In this document: positions 1-11,400 of the stretch, piece after piece
Position numbering within the stretch: the stretch's first letter is position 1
Layout: the number at the start of each line of letters is the position of its first letter
Source of the DNA: Dimorphilus gyrociliatus
Lineage: Eukaryota; Annelida; Polychaeta; Dinophilidae
Direction: 5' to 3'
Assembly (NCBI GenBank): GCA_904063045.1
Contig: CAJFCJ010000021.1
Location: forward strand, 372,001-436,000
Length of the DNA: 64,000 nt
Position numbers and translations under genes: made by a program
Notes under the pieces: generated by a model
Databases searched by the model: none
What the model was told of the DNA's origin: nothing
The model's input: the letters and a program-made list of their open reading frames with translations, nothing else

Positions 1-339
1 ACGTGACCGAAACATATACTATAGAGGGCGTAATAAAAAGTAATAACATTTCAAAACACTGACTAAGCTCGTGTATCATCAAATGCTTGTCGGGATATGT
101 TATTCATACGTGGTTTTTTTTCTAAAAACTTGGTTGCCTAATCATTATTAGTCAGCAGAGCTAGAAATTTCTCAATGCCGATTGGCCGCCATTATTTTGC
201 TTTATTATTCCGCTAGTCGAGGTTATTGCATACTATTTCGAAACTAGGAAATTTTACGCAGTCGCAACTTTATTTCGGTTTTCCTGCTGGTCAACCGCAA
301 GTTTTCTGCAATTTTCTTGGCGATAAAGAACATTTAATT
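1..339 (+). promoter_or_regulatory. Upstream region of the first gene, with CCAAT and YY1-like words
   Basis: No coding frame is supported here. At 181-194 an inverted CCAAT box (ATTGG) overlaps GGCCGCCATTATT, whose complement AATAATGGCGGCC fits the YY1 consensus. These words lie about 150 bp before the start codon at 340, where proximal promoter elements would be expected. The transcription start itself cannot be seen. The reading frame of the first gene stays open back to 226, but without an ATG before 340. Confidence 0.4.
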
Positions 340-2675
340 ATGCCTAAATTACGTAATTGGAAAAAGAAGGCTGCTAGTAGACGTGCTGCCCTTATTCGAT
401 GGGGCAAAATTAATCCTAGTTGTAAGTCAAACTTTAAGGCTATTCCTCACCTATTTGTTCTTACTTTCGCTTATCCGTCTCTGTTCTTCGATACTGATAA
501 CTAAACGAACACTTATTCTTCGTATTATCTTTTTTCATCTGTCATTATTCATTAAGTTATGCTTTAACTCTTTGTTATTTTTTTTCTTTTACAGCTACAA
601 TACAGCCTCAACTGAATGATTCACCACAAAAAATGGCGCCTAAAACCGTTCAGGGAAGAATGGGTGGTTTAGATATGCTACTTCTTGCAGGACAACAACA
701 GCTCTACAATGACGAAGCAAAAATCAAAGCTGTCCATCCCCCTCGTCCAGTTCAAGTTCCTCAACAGAACCTTTCTTTATACGAACGACAAAACAACATT
801 CCGAAATTGGCTACGCCAGCCTTAACGAGCTTCAGTCCACATTCCTCAGAAAATACAAATGCAAGAACCTTTTCTCAAAGACAATCACACGCGACCGTTT
901 TAAATCGTTCGCTCAATTTTGTACAACATCCCTCTCAGCCTCATCAGCTACCTCCTTGTGTTTATCCTAATGAAAATGTACACAATTCCACGCATTTAAC
1001 TAGGACATACGACCAGAATATACCTATTGATTATTCTAGTTCCAACGATATGCCTTTAGATTTATCTTGCAAAAAAGGGAAGGACGAAAAACAAAAGAAA
1101 ATGTCGCTGATGCAATTGGCTGAAATGTGTTCATCTCAACTACAAGCTGTAGAATCACAGAAGCCACCTCAAAATCAATCTACTCCTAAAAGGCAGCCGA
1201 GTCCTGCAAAACCATTAAATACTGCGTTGAACGGTTCATATCAGAGTTTATCTGCTTTCATCTCTCATAAAATTGAAACTACAGTAAGAGGTGGTGACAC
1301 CCAAATACCAACGGTAAATACAACAGTAAATAAGAAGGACGAAAATTGGAATGAAAGAAAAAATGAACCGAAACAAGAACAACTAAATGGTAAAATGATG
1401 ATGGATCGAATAATTGAAAATTTGCTAAGTCAAAACACATCTAATAACTCAAAGTCAGGCGTTTCTAGGTCAGCCATGTTTCAGAATGCGATGGTCAAAG
1501 CGGAAGGTCAGCCTTCAGAGAACAATGTTTATCAACCGGTGAATACGAATACTAGTTCAAAGATGAAGATGAAGACAAACGCAAACTCAAACGCTAATAC
1601 ACATACAAATTCAAATATAAGTGTAAATCCCAATGCGAACTCGAGAAATTCTGCTCCGCCAAAAAAGAGATACCAAGCCCAAGCAGCAAACACGAAAGAA
1701 AAGACTTTTGTAAATTACGGCGATGTCCAAGAATCGCTCATACGAAGTATTATTTATTCAGATAGTCAAATGGTAAAAGATGAGAAGGAGGAGAAAAAGA
1801 TTGCCGTTGTCCCTCCACATACGGCTACTGCCGTTAAACAGTCTAATCATTCACACCAATCTAATCATTTGAAGGAATTAAGTAAAACTCCAGTGTCTTT
1901 GACAACCATTGGAAAGGGTTTACTTAATACTCCAACTATCACGGCCATGGCAGCAGTTATACCGCATGTGATGTGGAATCACAATCATATCGACACACCT
2001 AACGACGTGCCAAAAGAAGGAAGTCATCAGCCTTTACCATCTCAAAAACGTACTGCCACTGATGAAGAACACATACCACCTAAAAAGAGGAGGGAGCACA
2101 GAATGGTACATACACCTCAAGAACAAAAGAAGGAAGAAACAAAAGAGCCCCGGCCTTGTAATAAAGGTAGCTAAAAAGCTTTTGTTCTCCTCCTCGATGT
2201 TAATCGATTTGTTTGATTCCAGTGAATGAGAAAGTACAGCAGAATAACGTAGTTGTATCTTCTTCTGAATCTACTACTTCAGCAAATTCTTTGCCTGCCT
2301 CACCCGCCAACTCATTAACTGGTTCTCAAAAACGAAAAGCTCGACGGAAAGGTATTACCCGCCTGATTGTCAACAAACCTGATACTTCAAATGCTGGTAA
2401 ATAAACTATCTAATAATAAATTTGTTTTTGCAGTTTTATTAATTAATCAATATGCTTATTTTCTTCTTTAAACAGAACCAGGATCACCTACCACCAGCGA
2501 GGGGTCTCAATTATCTCAGTCAGTTTCAGATAGCGAAATGTCAAGTAACGAACAGTCAGCAGAAAGGAATAAAAAGTCTGAAACGGAAGTTGGGACAGAA
2601 AAGCGTAATAACTCACATTCAGCAAACGATAACGAAGAAGAGGAGGACGAAGGTCGATTAGTTATTGATGAATGA
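340..2675 (+). CDS. Unrecognised nuclear protein with a PLDLS CtBP-binding motif
   Basis: I do not recognise this gene as a named family. Four exons (340-421, 595-2166, 2223-2396, 2476-2675) join in phase at GT-AG junctions and give 675 residues. The N-terminus is a short basic segment (MPKLRNWKKKAASRRAALIRW). The body is low-complexity and rich in Gln, Asn, Ser and Pro. PLDLS at residues 181-185 (1053-1067), followed by CKKGK, is a classic motif for recruiting the co-repressor CtBP. Basic clusters PPKKRYQ, PPKKRREHR and QKRKARRKG look like nuclear localisation signals. The C-terminus is acidic (NEEEEDEGRLVIDE). No zinc finger, homeodomain or other DNA-binding fold is visible, so a co-repressor or adaptor is more likely than a sequence-specific factor. 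That role is inference from the motif. The start at 340 is the first in-frame ATG. Confidence 0.8.
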
Positions 2676-3286
2676 TTGCAGTGCATTTTTTTCTATTACT
2701 ACGTCGAAAATCCGATTCTTATTTTAAATGTGTTTTTTTTTTAATTGTACAGACTACTATCATTTTAAAAGAATTGTTTTGTTAATGACTAATTTAGTAA
2801 TATTCCTCTTTTAAAGCTTCAAAATATTTTGAAGCATTTCAAATACATGGATTATTTGTAAAATATGTTCTATTTATTACGGAAGAAGATTGTTTCAAGC
2901 GTAATTTGATACAAGATACAGTTAATTGTATAAAAATATCGTAAAAATGAAGTTTTTGTATAACAACAAAGTCTTACTTAATCGCTGTTTTTATCAGATT
3001 AATAAATATTAATAAAAATTAAAAGTAGCTAACTGTACTATTGACCTAGATCAACATTCGTAACATTTCCAGATAATTCACCTATCAATTTAAGGTCAAA
3101 TATTGACACCATGTTTACGATTTATACCGCCATCTTTCGATAACAAATTTGTTACACGGTCTTTTCGTAAATAATTTTTTATTATGATTTATTTATATAT
3201 TTTTCATAGTATATCTAAAAATTTTGGGATAAATATGAGTAACTATCCATGGGATTAACAGTATATGAATAACTCGATCCAATTGA
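2676..3286. other. Convergent 3' intergenic region
   Basis: AT-rich sequence between two convergent genes. Polyadenylation-type words (overlapping AATAAA forms around 2998-3020) probably serve the first gene. CGCCATCTTTCG at 3128-3139 is the complement of a YY1-like word (AAGATGGCG). No coding frame was found. Confidence 0.5.
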
Positions 3287-4741
3287 TTAATCTGTACCAA
3301 AATACTTCATTCCGAAATGTTTTGGAGCAACTGAATTTACTTCAGATGTTAAGATTTTTAAGCCTTTAAGATCTTTTAGAGCTTTCACACCTGTGCGTTA
3401 ATAAAAAGTAAATAATAAAATAAAAGTAATCATAAGTAAATAAAAGAAAGAAATAACTGAACATTGAAATTTAACCTTGTGGAGTGCAAAATAAATTTAA
3501 GACTATTATATTGTGGAGTTCGACAGAGTGATTCTGTAACACTCGAACAGCTTTTATGATCGTATTTCCAGTACCTGTTTTATAAAACATTCTCCATTAA
3601 CATATATATTAAAACTATTGGGGTTAATTTACTTACTCATTATTGGGTACATTAATAAAACTTTGCGCTTATGTATGTCAGAAGGAAATTTTGAATAAAA
3701 CAATTTAGCTTCTTGAGTGTCTTCCTCGCTTTGTATGAGGATTTTACCAATTCTTATAGATCTGCAACAATCCCGTAAGCCTTTTTCCATAGCTTCACCG
3801 CTTCTCATAATGCTTACGCCACAATTTCCTTTTTCGAACATAAGACCTTCATATTCAGAACCTTCCAGAAAAGATTTGTCCATTAGGCTTAAGATTTAAA
3901 AATATATAAAAATATATATATGGAGTAATCTTAAACCTGTTGGAGTTTGAACAGTGCTGGGGCTGTATGGCAACTGATTTAGCCCCTCTTCAACGACTAG
4001 ACGTATCTATAAAAAAAATGAAATAACATATTTGCATTTTTATTTTGCATAGCAATATCGAGAATTGTTACCTACCAAACGATCAGCAGAGAAAATGAAT
4101 TCATTTCGACTTGTCGTCCTGAAGAAGTTTAAATGTATTATATTTCAAGTACAATTTTTTAAAGGTAACTTACTTATCTCTCAATATTGTTTGCAATTCC
4201 TTTATTTGATCTGTCACTTTGAGATGAATTAGTTTACAGCCATAATCTTCATCTTTAGGAATAGTTAAAGTATCTTGAACTAAGTCTGGTTCGCCCATGA
4301 TGATCAGATATTCTTCGAAACCTCGTGCAGAATTGTATTTTCGACCTGACAACAGGAAGCGGAAACTCTGAACAATAATACAAAAAAGATACCGAACAAG
4401 AAAAATACTCTCTAAATATTTAAAATGGCCGCTGTAACTCTTTAGTAGGTTACCATTAGTGCTTTAGTTTATGCTTTTTAAAGATCTCGTAAGACCATTA
4501 TTATTTTCTATAATAGCTTAAACTTTTCAATTAGTACTACTGTTATCGTTAAATAAATAAAAATCTTATATAGGGTAAATATGAGTGTACTTACGAAGAT
4601 TGCTAAGAACAAAGTCAAAATCAAAGATGGCGGATGTTGGTAGACGAAGAAATCGATCAGCTGGAACGAACCTCCCAGATTGCTGCAGAATATTACATAA
4701 TCCTTCCGAAAATACTTTAGTACGAATGTCGTAAGTTTCAT
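3287..4741 (-). CDS. UPRT: Uracil phosphoribosyltransferase homologue (UPRT)
   Basis: Metazoan UPRT homologue of the nucleotide-salvage PRTase family. Seven exons on the minus strand (4741-4595, 4367-4174, 4118-4076, 4006-3937, 3861-3637, 3574-3476, 3390-3287) keep phase and give 293 residues, close to vertebrate UPRT. The family core is clear: DQIKELQTILRDK, FIFSADRLIRLVVEEGLNQLPY, FEKGNCGVSIMRSGEAMEKG, LRDCCRSIRIGKILIQSEED, the PRPP-loop-like LMYPIMSTGNTI and the C-terminal HFGMKYFGTD. The acceptor at 3862 (GGAAG) was chosen over TTAAG at 3888 because only it keeps frame and family alignment (TPTGSEYEGL). The first exon and the start of the second encode an unexpected hydrophobic stretch (PPSLILTLFLAIFSFRFLL), a possible membrane anchor. 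An alternative cytosolic start is the ATG at 4298. Vertebrate UPRTs may lack full uracil-PRTase activity, so catalysis is not assumed. Confidence 0.9.
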
Positions 4742-4800
4742 AGTTTTTACCAACTAAGAATCACTAATAACGCTGTATTGCAATTTAGATTGTACCAAGA
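4742..4800. promoter_or_regulatory. 59-bp divergent intergenic segment shared by UPRT and SIAH
   Basis: Only 59 bp separate the two opposed start codons, so the promoters must overlap each other or lie in the first exons. AAAGATGGCGG at 4624-4634, inside UPRT exon 1, is a near-perfect YY1-type site of the kind found close to start sites of housekeeping genes. No TATA box is visible in the gap. Confidence 0.5.
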
Positions 4801-5814
4801 ATGAGCCGAGGCGGGGCGAATGGACTTGGCAGTGTCTTGCCAAAAACTTCCTTGAGTTTGGATAATAGAGGGAATATACCTAGTAGGAGAATCGTAAATG
4901 TACCAACTACCGCGGTCGATTCTTCTCCCATGCAGGGTACAGCCAGCACCCCTCTCCAACCGCAGGCAACTGTTGTTCCGACAACGATATCTATAGTACC
5001 TTCCGATCATAATATGACCGGACACGTTTCCATGTCAACGACTGGACAAACAGCTGATTTAGCTGCATTATTTGAATGTCCTGTATGCTTTGATTACGCT
5101 CTACCACCAATTACACAATGTCCATCCGGTCATATAGTTTGCGCCAGTTGCAGACCAAAGTTGCCGTCTTGTCCAAGCTGTCGAGGTCCTATCGGAGATA
5201 TAAGAAATTTAGCTATGGATAAAGTTGCCGCTAATATACAATTTCCTTGTAGATATCAAAATGCCGGTTGCACGGATATTTTCTTTTATCAGGATAAACC
5301 TGATCATGAAGAAATATGTGAATATCGGCCCTATCATTGTCCCTGCCCGGGAGCTTCGTGTCGCTGGCAAGGATCTCTTGAGCAAGTCATGCCTCATCTA
5401 CGTCACGCACATACCTCGATAACGACTTTGCAAGGCGAAGATATAGTTTTCTTAGCAACTGACGTTACTCTCCCAGGTGCTGTAGATTGGGTTATGATGC
5501 AATCCTGCTTTAACGAACACTTTATGCTAGTCCTCGAAAAGCAGGATAAACAGGATGGTGTGCATACCTTTTACGCAGTCGTGCAATTAATCGGAACTAG
5601 GAAACAAGCTGAAGCATTTGCTTATAAATTGGAATTAAACGGTCCTAGACGACGATTAACTTGGGAAGCGACACCTCGTTCGATTCACGATGGTATTGCA
5701 ACAGCAATAGAACAATCCGATTGTTTGGTTTTCGATACAAACATCGCTTTACTTTTCTCTGAAAACGGTAATCTTGGTATCAATGTGACGATATCAGCTT
5801 GTAATCAGCAGTGA
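4801..5814 (+). CDS. SIAH: E3 ubiquitin ligase seven in absentia homologue (SIAH)
   Basis: Single-exon, 337-residue SIAH. SIAH ligases ubiquitinate substrates recruited through a C-terminal domain and act as dimers in the cytosol and nucleus. The first 88 residues are low-complexity (Ser, Thr, Pro). A RING finger follows at about residues 91-131 ([16 protein letters not shown], then [20 protein letters not shown]). Next come the two SIAH-type zinc fingers ([16 protein letters not shown], and [10 protein letters not shown] to HLRHAH). The substrate-binding domain runs to the end ([45 protein letters not shown]). All RING and zinc ligands expected for the family appear present. It lies head-to-head with UPRT and only 83 bp before DNAJC28. 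Confidence 0.97.
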   Translation: MSRGGANGLGSVLPKTSLSLDNRGNIPSRRIVNVPTTAVDSSPMQGTASTPLQPQATVVPTTISIVPSDHNMTGHVSMSTTGQTADLAALFECPVCFDYALPPITQCPSGHIVCASCRPKLPSCPSCRGPIGDIRNLAMDKVAANIQFPCRYQNAGCTDIFFYQDKPDHEEICEYRPYHCPCPGASCRWQGSLEQVMPHLRHAHTSITTLQGEDIVFLATDVTLPGAVDWVMMQSCFNEHFMLVLEKQDKQDGVHTFYAVVQLIGTRKQAEAFAYKLELNGPRRRLTWEATPRSIHDGIATAIEQSDCLVFDTNIALLFSENGNLGINVTISACNQQ

Positions 5815-5897
5815 TTACATCCCCTATTGAACTATTATCCTGGCACAGCCAGTCCTGCTCGCCTCTTGAATTATTTTAAATTGTTGTTTTTTTTTCG

Positions 5898-7860
5898 ATG
5901 TTAGTTCTTCGGACTATTAAAAGGACTATGATGGTTGCTGCCGCTTACAAGAAGCTAAACCTGCCAATGGATACGGTAGATTTATCCAAAATTAAAGCAG
6001 CCTATTCAAATTTATTAAAAGAATTACATCCCGACACTTCAAAATCACCGAATGTTGAGCAACTTCAAGAAATTCGCACGGCATATAAGACTCTCGTCTC
6101 TCATATCTCAAAACCACAAACCAAAGTTGAACAAAGTGAAGATATAGTAGAACTTGCAAATAACTCCGAAAGGCAAGCTCAACATAGGCGATTTTTGGAA
6201 TACGAGGTAAACAATATTAAAATATATATTGCTTTTTAACTTAAGTTTACAATTAATTGAAAAACCGTGTTGAGAATTCTTCAACATAGAAAAGAGCTAC
6301 AGTACTGTTTTTATTCTGATTGCTGTTTCTGATTGACTATACGTATTAGATATATAAGAAATGTTATATCAAATACTTTAGGACAGTTAATACATAATTA
6401 ATATCTTTTCCTTTCGCTGATCGACATCAGGAATATGTTTCTTCAATATTAATTATAAACATGTTTTGTTCCTTTATTCCTGGAAAAATACTTGATATTG
6501 TAATCATTATAATATAGAAGGACCTGGATTGCTTCTCGTACAAAAAAAATAACGATGAAAAATATGACTCAGATAAAAATCTGGTTTAAATGAATCATTT
6601 AATAATATGTATTTGTCAGAAGTTTTTTGCATCTATTTTGGGTTGGAATGCCCTCATCAAAACCAGTCATACGTGAATAATATACAGTGTATTGTTTTAG
6701 TCATTGAGGAAAAATCTTTAATTTAATTATATAAACTAGATATTTTTATGTTAGCAAAAGATGTATATAGCATAAAATACGTATACTTTTCATTTGATAT
6801 TTGACATATAAGCACCCTTATTATATACCAAGAATTATTGTTACCAAGTTTCAATAATAGCAATAATACTCTTTTATGAAAAATATTTCCCTTAGCTGGA
6901 TTATGAATTGTCCTATTTGGTAGATCGATAATTAGCTTTTTGATTAAATAATACCAGATTTTTATTGAAATTAAAACATATTCTATTCGATTCAGTTTGG
7001 AATATATTATTGATTCTCAACAATTCGCATTGCGGCCACACTTTAGGGTATAATTTATCATTTGTTATACTCTCCCTGGGAATTTAACTTTTTCATTAAC
7101 AATTGTTAGATGTCTTGAAATCCTCTGAGATTATTTTACGCAGTTGTTTTATTTTTAATTAAGCATTCTTTACAACACTTTTATTTATCCATTAATACTT
7201 TTATAGGGAATGGGAACTATATTCGAGCGTCAGCGTCAAGCATCCAGCCGACGAGTTCAAAATGCTTTAGATAGTATTCATGAACGAACCGTTTCAAAGC
7301 ATATACCTCATGGATTGGTTTTAGCTAAGAAACAAAAAGCATCGAATGCCATGGAACGAGTTGTTGAAGATTTAATATTAGAAGCTTTTTCTCGAGGTGA
7401 TTTTACTAATTTACCTGGATCCGGAAAACCCATTAAGTCGGATGGATTGGTGTCCCATATAGACAGTGCATCATTTCGACTGAATAAAATTTTAATGGAT
7501 CAAGGATATAGGCCCGAATGGGTGGATCTGCATGCAGATATAAAAAGATCTATTTTGCAAGCAAAACGCAAATTTCGAACTAATCAATCGTTTAGTGAAT
7601 TGGAAACGAGCATAGTCGAAATCAACAAGAAGGTTTTCAAATACAATTTAATAGTACCGTCCATGCATCAGCAGTTAATGCCCTATGATATAGAGGTTCT
7701 TTACAAAAAGTTCCTTGAGTTACCACCATTAATTGAAACTCAGCAAACTTCGGCTACATCTCAAGAGAAGCCTGTTGAATTTAATGACAATATGACATTA
7801 AAAGGTTTGCTGAAAGACTGTTGGCGGCATTTAAAGCTCTTGTTTCGCGGCATTTTTTAA
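5898..7860 (+). CDS. DNAJC28: DnaJ homologue subfamily C member 28 (J domain plus DUF1992)
   Basis: Two exons (5898-6206 and 7207-7860) joined in phase 0 across an exactly 1000-bp intron give 320 residues. Exon 1 carries a J domain with its HPD tripeptide (LLKELHPDTS), which stimulates Hsp70 ATPase. Exon 2 carries the DUF1992 domain typical of DNAJC28 (ERVVEDLILEAFSRGDFTNL, PGSGKPI, VPSMHQQLMPYDIE). The cellular client is unknown; in mammals the protein has been linked to Golgi and mitochondrial roles. The start could be 5898 or the ATG pair at 5928/5931. A pyrimidine run ending in TTAG at 5901-5904 could be a splice acceptor, in which case the later ATG would be used. An AATAAA at 8013-8018 is the likely polyadenylation signal. 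The intron contains no visible gene. Confidence 0.92.
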
Positions 7861-8417
7861 CTAGGTATTTGCTGATTTTTTTTAAAATTTTCACTCTTTG
7901 CACGTGTAATTAATTTGCTTCATTTTTAGATATATTGCGTTTAGTCAAATTGTACATATAGTAAATGTATTAACAAAACGATATCAGAATATAATTTAAA
8001 AAAGGTGTGAAGAATAAATATGTATAATTAACGTGTTTATTCGTTCGTCCATCGAAATCAACAGACGTTAGTACGTTAAGAGTTGAATCGACAAAATAAA
8101 CTTTCAACTATTTCATTTTTTCATCGTTATATCCTTTGAACAATAAAATGCGATAAATCATGTAATAATTATAACTTGGCACAACTTATTGAAAAAGTTT
8201 TTATGTTAAATAAAGTGCGTTCTTTGCATTACTATGTCAATACTTTGTTTTTATAGAATTTAATTAAAAGTGGTATCATGACTTCTCGTTAATTTCAGAC
8301 TTAATGAATTATAAAGAAATTCTATGTTTCTTTTCAATGAAAAGAACTTCCGCCGGGCTTTTCCGGTTTAGATATTTTTCATACAATGTAAACTGGTAGA
8401 CCACTATTGTGTGTAGA
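7861..8417. other. Intergenic region between DNAJC28 and ABCB7
   Basis: Holds the DNAJC28 3' UTR (AATAAA at 8013-8018 and a second at about 8141) and the ABCB7 upstream region. No open frame or repeat of note. Confidence 0.5.
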
Positions 8418-11400
8418 ATGGCTACTGCATTACGTTTGTATCTCTCGTTGGGATGTTCCAAATTTTCAAATACCACAGTTGCTCGATGTGGTCAACTAAA
8501 TGTTAAACTTTTAAATCCTGGGAAGTCAATTAGTAATCAGTCATGGAGCATGCGATTAAATGCTCGTCGCTTCCATCAGGTACAATAACTTAATTTCGGC
8601 TTATCTGCGTTCGCCCTTTTAAAAGTTCTTGACAATTTCTTTCAGTTAAGTAAGACAAAGAGTAGTAAAAGGAATTTATTTGGAAAGAATGAAAAGAAGT
8701 ATAACTTTGTTAGTTGCAATAGTTATGTAAATACTCCTGGAACTATTCAAAATAATTGAATTTTCAGAGTTATCCAATAGTACGAAAGTGTTTTCATCCT
8801 GGCGTTTCAAATATTTCGAGAGATGCAATAGCAGGAAAACAAGCCAAAGTAACAGGATGGGATATAGCAAAAACAATGTTAACCTATGTTTGGCCCAAAA
8901 ATAAAAAAGGAATAAGGATCAGAGTAGTCATTGCACTATCTCTATTAGTTGGATCGAAAGTAAGAAAATATTCAATAACTTTTATGCATCTGTTAAAAAA
9001 TTTAAAGTTCACAGAGCGATATATTATTTTCTTTTGCTTCTTATCACAGGTCTTGAATATTCAAGTGCCTTTTCTTTTCAAGAGTCTAGTTGATCATCTT
9101 AACGATAAAAATAATTTGCTTAATATGACTACACCTCAGAATACAGTAATAACTTTAGCAACTGCTCTTGTTATAGGATGTACGGTGACATTTATAGCCT
9201 CTCCAAATTTTAAGTCATTTTTTAAATATGGCAATTATATGATTTCATTCTGCAGATGGCGTAGCTAGAGGAGGTGCTGCTGGTTTTAACGAACTTAGAA
9301 ATGCTATATTTGCTAAAGTTGCGCAAAATTCAATAAGACGAGTAGCAAAGAATGTCTTTTTACATTTGCACTCACTAGATTTGAATTTTCATTTGAGTCG
9401 TCGAACGGGAGCCTTGTCAAAAGCTATTGATAGGGGTACGAGGTAATAAATTTTTATCATTTAGCTAATTATTCATTCTATATTTAGATGTATGTTCTCT
9501 TACTTTTTTTATTTCAAAAGCCATCATGATTAAGGGAAATTTCTATATCTCGAATATTGTACTATTTTTAAACGTAGTTCTTAAGAAATTAGTAAATTTG
9601 CAATGTCGAATCGTGAAATAAGAACAAAAATAGATTTATAGTTATAAAGCATAAAGAAATAAGAAAATTAGTTTCATGCGATAGCATTTTAAATATTATT
9701 TCGATTTTATATTCATTTAAATAATATCTAAGATAATAATTTAACCTAGTTCTCTTTGTACCAGTTATTAACAACAATTTAAAATAACAATAATAAGATT
9801 TTTTTAAGATTGCTCATTTCCTATCTTAATTATTTATCAGAAATTATTTCGTCTCTTCCTAGATCTGTAAAGTAGTAATAAAGATATTTCGTATTATTTA
9901 AAATTCTATCGACTTGTATTTAGAGTAAATAGAAGCTGGAATTAGTTAATGATGTATAATTAGAGGTAGATCAAATATTCAACCTTGATTTTTATCTAGG
10001 TTAGCCATGATCTGATTTTCATGAAGAATATAGATATAATGTTATTATAAACAAACCATACGCTTTCATTATTCTCTTTGATTGTTTAGAAATAATGTTT
10101 TAACCTTATCCTTGGAACAGTTTATGATGATGCTAAAACACAGCGTCTCGTCTGGAGCCTATAAATAGTCTATTTGCAGACAAAGTCTCTCGTTAATTTA
10201 GTTCTTCTTTCTATGCTTGATATTTTATAATTTTAAGGAGTTTCTTCATTCTATACTGATGTCTTGAAAAAATGTAGTTGTAGCTTAATTATTGTACTTT
10301 ATAATAAACAAATCGAAGAGTAGAAAAAGGATAAAGTAGACGAAAATGAGACAAAATCTTAACACTTAAATTGCTTTAATTTACGTTAGATAGAAAATAT
10401 GCTTTAGAATATCATATATATTACAATTTATAAGAAAAGTTCTCTTTCTTCTAAAGCCTATTCCTCTCATGTCCTTGTATTTCTCTTCATTTATTAAATC
10501 TTTGTTTCCTAAATATGAAATTAAAGTCTCATGGACATTATACGCTTTTTTTTTATATAGAAGATATGACAGCTGAATTTGACAGTAATTAACCATAGTT
10601 GCCATAGATATACAGCATTTAGCTATTTTTCGTTTATTCAAGAATGATAACTTATTTACATAAAGGAATGTATTTTTCATTCGTCCAATTAAACATTTTC
10701 CAAGCGATTACTGTTAATTCTGAGACGCTTTTTAAAATTTATAAAAATGTCACATATACTAAGAAATTTCTTTCTGAGTAATCTGTTCTGCAAAGTCGCC
10801 CACCGATTTTTTCGGTGCAATACGTAACAGAGAGAGGGAGAGAGAGTTTGAAGTAGATGGAGAAAGAAACGAAAATATAAAACTATTAAACAATTTACTA
10901 ATCCTTAAAAGAGTCTGTTGGCACGGAATTCTCACATATTCTTCTTAATATTTATTCAGAGGCATCAATTTCGTATTAAGTGCTCTCATTTTCAACGTTG
11001 TTCCTACTATTTTAGAAGTTTCCCTTGTTAGTGGCATTCTTGTAAGTTGACTTACTATTAATTAGTATACTAGATTGTTTTTTAATGAAATTTTTTTTAC
11101 AGTATTATAAGTTTGGATTGCAATACGCCGGGGTAGCCTTAGCTTGTATATCAGCCTATTCGATTTTTACGCTTGGAATAACATCCTGGAGGTATCTATC
11201 TAGTTTATTAAAATAAAAATGAAATATATGGATTTATATCTAATTAAAATTATTATTGTTGTACTCTTATTCTTATTCTGTTCTTAATGCTGTTGAAGGA
11301 CAAAATTTCGGATCCAAATGAATAAAGCCGACCAGGTATGTATTAAACAAAATAATGATAATAATAATCTAATTACCGTATTTCACCTTTAAAAGCATTA

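Noticed and set aside
226-339. N-terminal extension of the first gene from 226
   Set aside because: The frame is open, but begins with TTG; the first ATG is at 340.
3884-3937. A non-canonical (GT-AA or TT-AG) UPRT intron
   Set aside because: Using TTAAG at 3888 breaks the frame, but the acceptor GGAAG at 3862 is canonical, in phase, and restores the family sequence TPTGSEYEGL.
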